Below, in pieces: positions 20,960-24,240 of a DNA stretch of 24,240 nt. Source of the DNA: Rubrobacter_F sp035642415. GTDB taxonomy: Bacteria; Actinomycetota; Rubrobacteria; Rubrobacterales; Rubrobacteraceae. Positions within the stretch are counted from its first letter, which is position 1, and each line of letters starts with the position of its first letter. Position numbers and translations under genes: made by a program. The notes under the pieces are model-generated. The model worked only from the letters and a program-made list of their open reading frames with translations. It did no database searches and had not been told where the DNA came from. The stretch lies in assembly GCA_035642415.1 (NCBI GenBank), contig DASQSI010000188.1, positions 1 through 24,240 on the forward strand. The letters are read 5' to 3'.

Positions 20960-21391
20960 CTCACCTTTCGCTGCAGGGTCTCCAAATACTCATTCGCAAA
21001 CGTGCATCTTAGCACTTCCGCCTTGCACAGACGCCGCGGCTTCGCCGCTGGGGGGCTTTGAACTTCTACGCTGTGGGCTTTCTCCAGAAAGCTCATCGGT
21101 CGGTGCTTACCTCGACGAACAACTTGGTAGCGCTCTTCGTCTCGGTAAGAAGCTGCGTCTTCTCGGGGTAGTTGTCGAGACCCTCCACAGGATGGGTTAG
21201 CAGATGCTCTAATTAACCAACTCGGATACTGCGCCGCCAGCGCCACGCCCTGCCCCCGCGAGCTGTGCGTCCCTGGTAACCCCGTAAGGTCTCTATCGGC
21301 TGATAACTCACGGCGTCTACTGGAGAATCTTGCACTAAGTAGCGTGCTTGTTCTTGGAAATGCGTTACTATGTTACTGAGCGAGATCACCT
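20960..21391. other. Intergenic stretch with possible gene remnant
   Basis: There is no intact gene in these 432 bases. GCGGC-GAA-GCCGC forms a small hairpin near 21040 without a T run. A possible C-terminal remnant lies at 21093-21212 and is listed separately. Other frames here lack protein character. Confidence 0.5.
21093..21212 (-). pseudogene. Possible C-terminal dehydrogenase remnant
   Basis: On the minus strand 39 codons read LEHLLTHPVEGLDNYPEKTQ, then LLTETKSATKLFVEVSTDR and a TGA. The pattern of a THPVxGL segment, a helix, then KLFVEV at the end resembles the last residues of zinc-dependent medium-chain dehydrogenases, by memory only. A TAA directly precedes it and no matching frame continues upstream. 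It would be the tail of a gene otherwise deleted. Confidence 0.3.
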
Positions 21392-22045
21392 TCACGTGGC
21401 ATCGCCGACGAACGACCGCGTTACTTCGAAGCAGCAGCGAGGCCTTTCGCCGCGGTCACAGCGTTCGCGTACCGGCGCGCGCAGCACCTCCGTCAGCAGA
21501 GCCTCAACGAGCCGGCATACCTCCGGGTGCTCCGGCACCACAGCGGTTAGAGGGCAGCTATAGCTGCGAACAACGACAGCACCGTCGTGCTCTTCGAACT
21601 CCGCAAGGCCACCCAGCTCACCGAGCACGGTGACGGCCACCTCGAGCCGCGCGCGCAGGTCATCCGTCGGTACGGTTCGCCTTTCCGCCATGCGACGGCC
21701 TACCGCCCTTAGCAGCGCTTCCGTTTCCTCAAGCCCCAGCCGCTCGGCCATAACGCCCAGGATCTGGCGAAGCACTGGCCTGTACGCCTTCGAGAATAGA
21801 TCTTCTTCGGCTTCCGGCGTTAGCTCGTAGACGTGGGCGGGTTTGCCGCCGCCACGGCTTACCGTACCTCGCTGTTGCACGATCCCGTCCCGCTCAAGGG
21901 TGGCGAGATGCGCGCGCACGCCGTTGTCTGTGAGGCCAAGGGCCTGAGCGAGCCCCTCGACCGTGCGTCCAGAGCGGCGCAGCAGCTTCACGATCCGCCC
22001 ACGCGTGCTCCCGAAAAACCTCTGATCCCAGCGTGTCGTCGCCAA
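21392..22045 (-). CDS. sufR: SufR-type iron-sulfur transcriptional regulator
   Basis: This 217-residue regulator has an N-terminal winged helix (about residues 14-75: RGRIVKLLRRSGRTVEGLAQ, GLTDNGVRAHLATLERDGIV, then the wing with GGGKPAHVYELT) and a C-terminal sensor region with Cys164, Cys177, Cys196, Cys204 and Cys205. Three of these match the Cys positions recalled for cyanobacterial SufR (164, 177, 205), which binds a [4Fe-4S] cluster and represses suf genes. The start chosen is TTG 22045 because AAGGAG stands eight bases before it and the fold begins there. A longer frame reaches 22177 but runs through the promoter region. It is divergent from a DUF2231 gene followed by an iron-sulfur CDGSH gene. 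No sufBCD genes are in the window, so its targets may be these neighbours. Confidence 0.8.
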   Translation of the reverse strand: MATTRWDQRFFGSTRGRIVKLLRRSGRTVEGLAQALGLTDNGVRAHLATLERDGIVQQRGTVSRGGGKPAHVYELTPEAEEDLFSKAYRPVLRQILGVMAERLGLEETEALLRAVGRRMAERRTVPTDDLRARLEVAVTVLGELGGLAEFEEHDGAVVVRSYSCPLTAVVPEHPEVCRLVEALLTEVLRAPVRERCDRGERPRCCFEVTRSFVGDAT

Positions 22046-22070
22046 TCCTCTCCTTCCGCTCTTTCGTTCT

Positions 22071-22099
22071 AGTGTACCAGGACAAGCTAATTTGTACAA
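22071..22099 (-). promoter_or_regulatory. Candidate promoter of the sufR-like gene
   Basis: Read on the minus strand, TTGTAC (plus 22094-22099), a 17-base spacer, and TACACT (plus 22071-22076). The match is moderate (three and four of six). It supports translation starting at 22045 rather than 22177, which would lie upstream of the promoter. Confidence 0.45.
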
Positions 22100-22115
22100 T
22101 AAATCAAATAAATAC

Positions 22116-22143
22116 TTGACATAACGTTGATAGCTGATAGTCT
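22116..22143 (+). promoter_or_regulatory. Promoter and AT-rich operator region for DUF2231 gene
   Basis: A perfect TTGACA (22116-22121), a 16-base spacer and TAGTCT (22138-22143) face the DUF2231 gene. The bases 22083-22118, conspicuously AT-rich against the surroundings, form an imperfect inverted repeat starting with CAAG and ending with CTTG that contains ATTTG and CAAAT arms. This overlaps both divergent promoters and is a likely binding site for the SufR-like protein. Confidence 0.55.
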
Positions 22144-22206
22144 GAGGCCGTTGAAGACAAGCGTCCACCGCTGGCAACTGTAGGTTTCGAAGGAGGTTGG
22201 TAGCAC

Positions 22207-22722
22207 GTGCAGGGTAGGGCCAAACTATTCGGACACGCGATACATCCGATACTCATCCCATTCCCACTGGGGCTGCTCGTAACGTCGTTCGTCTTTGATG
22301 TCGTCTACCTGCTTACTTATAACAGCAAATGGGCGGAGATCGCCTTTTGGCTGATCTCCGCCGGCGTCCTAGGTGGGTTGGTAGCGGCGGTGTTCGGTGT
22401 GATCGATTTTACGCGCGTGCCGGATGGTACCCGGGCCCACTCGATCGGCGTATGGCATGCCGTCTTGAGTGGAAGCATGGTGGCGGCGTTCGCCGTGAGC
22501 TGGCTGTTGCGCTTTTTAGGAGAACCCACGGAGCCGAGCGTTATATCAATCATGCTCTCGCTGCTGGGGATGAGTTTGGCGGTGCTGACGGGCTGGTTCG
22601 GTGGCGAGCTAGTCGAGCGGCTGGGCGTAGGAGTGTATGAGGGGGCGCATTTCGACGCTCCCAGCTCGCTGTCCGGACAGCCCGCGAGGGAGGGCTCGAC
22701 CAACGAGCAGAGAAAGGAGTGA
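22207..22722 (+). CDS. DUF2231 integral membrane protein
   Basis: This 171-residue protein has four hydrophobic spans (about residues 15-38, 45-70, 82-103 and 113-135), the DUF2231 layout. The opening GHAIHPILIPFPLGLLVTSF is the family signature, and GVIDFTRVPDGTRAHSIGVW and LTGWFGGELVERLGVGV fit as well. Function is unknown. Conserved His residues in the first and third spans have led to suggestions of heme or redox roles, which I treat as unproven. GTG 22207 is used, with AGGAGG near 22192. The C-terminal 35 residues are hydrophilic and variable. It is the first gene after the promoter facing away from the SufR-like regulator and precedes the CDGSH gene by 141 bases. Confidence 0.85.
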   Translation: MQGRAKLFGHAIHPILIPFPLGLLVTSFVFDVVYLLTYNSKWAEIAFWLISAGVLGGLVAAVFGVIDFTRVPDGTRAHSIGVWHAVLSGSMVAAFAVSWLLRFLGEPTEPSVISIMLSLLGMSLAVLTGWFGGELVERLGVGVYEGAHFDAPSSLSGQPAREGSTNEQRKE

Positions 22723-22863
22723 GGCATCTCTTATTGTCAAACTGCAACGACGATGATGTCTATGAGGGCCGAGACGATCAAAAAAGCATCTTGTCCACAT
22801 CAACCGAGATCCATCGGTTTGCCACCGAGATGAAGAGACAGCTAGGGAGTAAGGAGAACCGCC

Positions 22864-23091
22864 ATGGCCGAACAGACAAAGATCACCGCGCTCGACAATG
22901 GACCATACCTGATGAGAGGCCCGGTGGTCGTCGTTGACGCCGAGGGCAACGAGTTCCCCTCTAGGCGGGAAACGGTACCGCTGTGTCGCTGCGGGGGCTC
23001 AACGACGAAGCCGTTCTGCGACGGTACTCATTCGAAGATCGGTTTCCGGGCGTCGCAGAGGGCCGTCCGCGACGAGGAAGGGCAGAGTTGA
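22864..23091 (+). CDS. CDGSH iron-sulfur domain protein
   Basis: This 75-residue protein has one CDGSH domain, CRCGGSTTKPFCDGTH, with Cys41, Cys43, Cys52 and His56 as the ligands of a [2Fe-2S] cluster (three Cys and one His, as in mitoNEET). The N-terminal half GPYLMRGPVVVVDAEGNEF is the usual beta-strand lead-in of bacterial single-domain members. These proteins are thought to act in electron or cluster transfer and redox sensing in the cytoplasm. ATG 22864 has AAGGAG at 22852-22857. It sits downstream of the SufR-like regulator and DUF2231 genes, which suggests control by iron-sulfur status. Confidence 0.93.
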   Translation: MAEQTKITALDNGPYLMRGPVVVVDAEGNEFPSRRETVPLCRCGGSTTKPFCDGTHSKIGFRASQRAVRDEEGQS

Positions 23092-23153
23092 GAAAAGCAT
23101 ACTAGCAGCAGCTCGGGCGCACGTCGGTACCGCGGATGGAGATTAGCTAAGTT

Positions 23154-24026
23154 ATGCAGAACGAGAAGATCTTGGTCGTTGGGGCAACCGGAAGGGTCGG
23201 CGGTGCGGCTGTTAAAGGTCTCTTAGAAGCGGGCTTTAGGGCCCGGGCACTCGTACGCCGACCGCAGAGAGGAGAGCCTTTACGCGCCCTGGGTGCCGAG
23301 GTGGCCGTAGGAGATGTGAGCGATCCTGACACTCTCGGACCCGCCGTCCAGGGGTGCTCCGGGGTGTTCTCGGCGCTGGGCGCCGGGCCGGGTCGGGGGG
23401 CCTCGGAGATGGTCGAGTATCGGGGCAACGTTAGCCTGCTCTCGGCGGTGCGTTCGGCAGGGGTCAGGCGTTTCGTCTACAGCTCGGTACATCTAGCGGA
23501 TCATCCGCTGGCTCAAAAAGTTGGGGCGTTCCGAGAGAAAGCCCGCTTCGAAGAGGAGCTGCTGGCCGCGGAGGACGTCTCTACCACCATCCTGCGACCG
23601 GCGATATTCATGGAGACCCTCCACATGATGCTCCGAGGGTCGGTGGCCTTTGTCCCCGGTCGCCAGCGGCGGCCCGTATCTTGGATCGCCACTCGCGACA
23701 TAGCCCGCGCTGCCATCCGGGCCTTCCAGGCGGACATCCTGGGCCGCTACGAGATTGCTGGTCCCGATGTCACCACCTTCGACGGCGCCTTCGAGCGCTT
23801 GGCAAGAGCCCGTGGGAAGGGTATACAGGTGCTCCACGTGCCGCTGATCGCGATGCGCCTTTCTGGGCGCGCCTCCCCCTACCTCCGGGAACTGGCGAAT
23901 ATGATGGCTTTTTTCGATGCCGTGGGTTTTGCCGTGGAGCCTTCTCATTTGCGAGATACCTTCGGTGTCCACGCTCTTACCATAGAGGAGTGGGTTCGCG
24001 GTAACAGCGTACCAGGGGTGTCCTGA
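23154..24026 (+). CDS. NmrA-like NAD(P)-binding protein (atypical SDR)
   Basis: This 290-residue protein starts with a Rossmann nucleotide loop, ILVVGATGRVGGAAVKGLLE (GxxGxxG at residues 10-16), then ARALVRRP, AEVAVGDVSD, SGVFSALG and RRFVYSSV. TTILRPAIFMET and SWIATRDIARAA follow, with EIAGPDVTTFDGAFERLARA near the end. This is the pattern of NmrA/ycf39-type atypical short-chain dehydrogenases, many of which sense NAD(P) or act as reductases or chaperones rather than classical dehydrogenases. No catalytic Tyr-x-x-x-Lys is obvious. Start ATG 23154 has GGAG about 15 bases upstream, a weak site. It may belong to the same transcription unit as the CDGSH gene, 62 bases before it. Confidence 0.85.
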   Translation: MQNEKILVVGATGRVGGAAVKGLLEAGFRARALVRRPQRGEPLRALGAEVAVGDVSDPDTLGPAVQGCSGVFSALGAGPGRGASEMVEYRGNVSLLSAVRSAGVRRFVYSSVHLADHPLAQKVGAFREKARFEEELLAAEDVSTTILRPAIFMETLHMMLRGSVAFVPGRQRRPVSWIATRDIARAAIRAFQADILGRYEIAGPDVTTFDGAFERLARARGKGIQVLHVPLIAMRLSGRASPYLRELANMMAFFDAVGFAVEPSHLRDTFGVHALTIEEWVRGNSVPGVS

Positions 24027-24064
24027 AAAAGAGCTCTGAGTAACGAAGAGGAGATGAGCGCTAG

Positions 24065-24240
24065 GTGCAAGTTCTTGAGGAGCAAAGAGAGCTGGCTTCA
24101 CAAGCGGAGAGGGCCCTACGGCAGAACGACATGGGGAGCTGGACCCGTGCCGCTCTCGCTTCTCCGTATCAGCGAAACCGAACGAGCCGAACGGTTGCGA
24201 AGAACGGCTCTGGAGCAGCTTATGGCTGGCGGCTTCGCCG
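24065..24240 (+). pseudogene. Glycosidase fragment (MGH1/glucosylglycerate-hydrolase-like), possibly internally deleted
   Basis: From GTG 24065, with GAGGAG 11 bases upstream, the frame reads VQVLEEQRELASQAERALRQ then NDMGSWTRAA. This resembles the N-terminus of mannosyl-/glucosylglycerate hydrolase-like glycosidases (a helix, LRxND, GxWTxAAP). Soon afterwards this frame loses character. Another frame, open from ATG 24054, reads ISETERAERLRRTALEQLMA and GGFA at the window edge. This resembles the last part of the same family, where GGFAEYYEPFTGEPLG is expected. If both matches are right, several hundred codons between them are missing and the frame is changed: a pseudogene by internal deletion. 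The comparison is from memory, and the gene runs out of the window. Confidence 0.4.

Noticed and set aside
22719..22937. Plus-strand frame overlapping the CDGSH start, with helical text STEIHRFATEMKRQLGSKEN
   Set aside because: It contains the CDGSH ribosome binding site and its end overlaps that gene in another frame. The resemblance to a small helical family is weak.
1..24240. tRNA or rRNA genes
   Set aside because: No cloverleaf with the conserved T-arm sequence and no ribosomal RNA signature was found by eye in the intergenic regions.

Overview
The window is about 24 kb of moderately high-GC bacterial chromosome. Gene content suggests a deep-branching actinobacterium, most likely Rubrobacter or a relative: a glp cluster, a proteasome-chaperone-like PAC2 protein, a SufR/DUF2231/CDGSH group, and a glycosidase fragment of the mannosyl-/glucosylglycerate-hydrolase type. 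This taxonomic call is inference from gene content; no rRNA or other phylogenetic marker is present.

Positions 1-2890 look like a lower-GC accessory island. It holds an HNH endonuclease, a hypothetical protein, a tiny Tyr/Trp-rich secreted protein, and two small minus-strand genes (a SHOCT-domain protein and a helical 68-residue protein). Those two genes alternate with three copies (R1-R3) of a structured non-coding element of about 125-150 bp. The stems of the element are kept by compensating base changes. On the minus strand the set ends at a shared hairpin terminator. This is the best candidate here for something undescribed. The right flank of the island abuts the 3' end of a decayed phosphonate permease gene (phnE).

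Positions 2892-4914 (minus strand) hold the phnE remnant, an MhqD-like alpha/beta hydrolase and an MhqO-like ring-cleaving dioxygenase broken by two one-base losses. Positions 5026-10681 are a glycerol module: a promoter and a leader with an intrinsic terminator, glpK, glpF, a small DUF4177-like protein and glpD, convergent with mgsA. Together they take up glycerol, phosphorylate it, oxidise it to dihydroxyacetone phosphate, and can shunt that to methylglyoxal. A frameshifted muconolactone-isomerase-like gene follows.

Positions 11331-17129 carry a CorC/HlyC-type membrane protein, a convergent penicillin-acylase-family hydrolase, and a divergent set of amidohydrolase, an unknown translationally coupled protein and type II L-asparaginase. 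Positions 17256-20959 carry aat, a PAC2 protein, and a fabF-larE pair that abut exactly. Positions 21392-24026 hold a SufR-type iron-sulfur repressor divergent from a DUF2231 membrane protein, a CDGSH protein and an NmrA-like NAD(P)-binding protein. The right edge shows a fragment that looks like a glycosidase gene with an internal deletion. Several genes carry isolated one-base losses, so either gene decay or residual consensus indels must be considered throughout.
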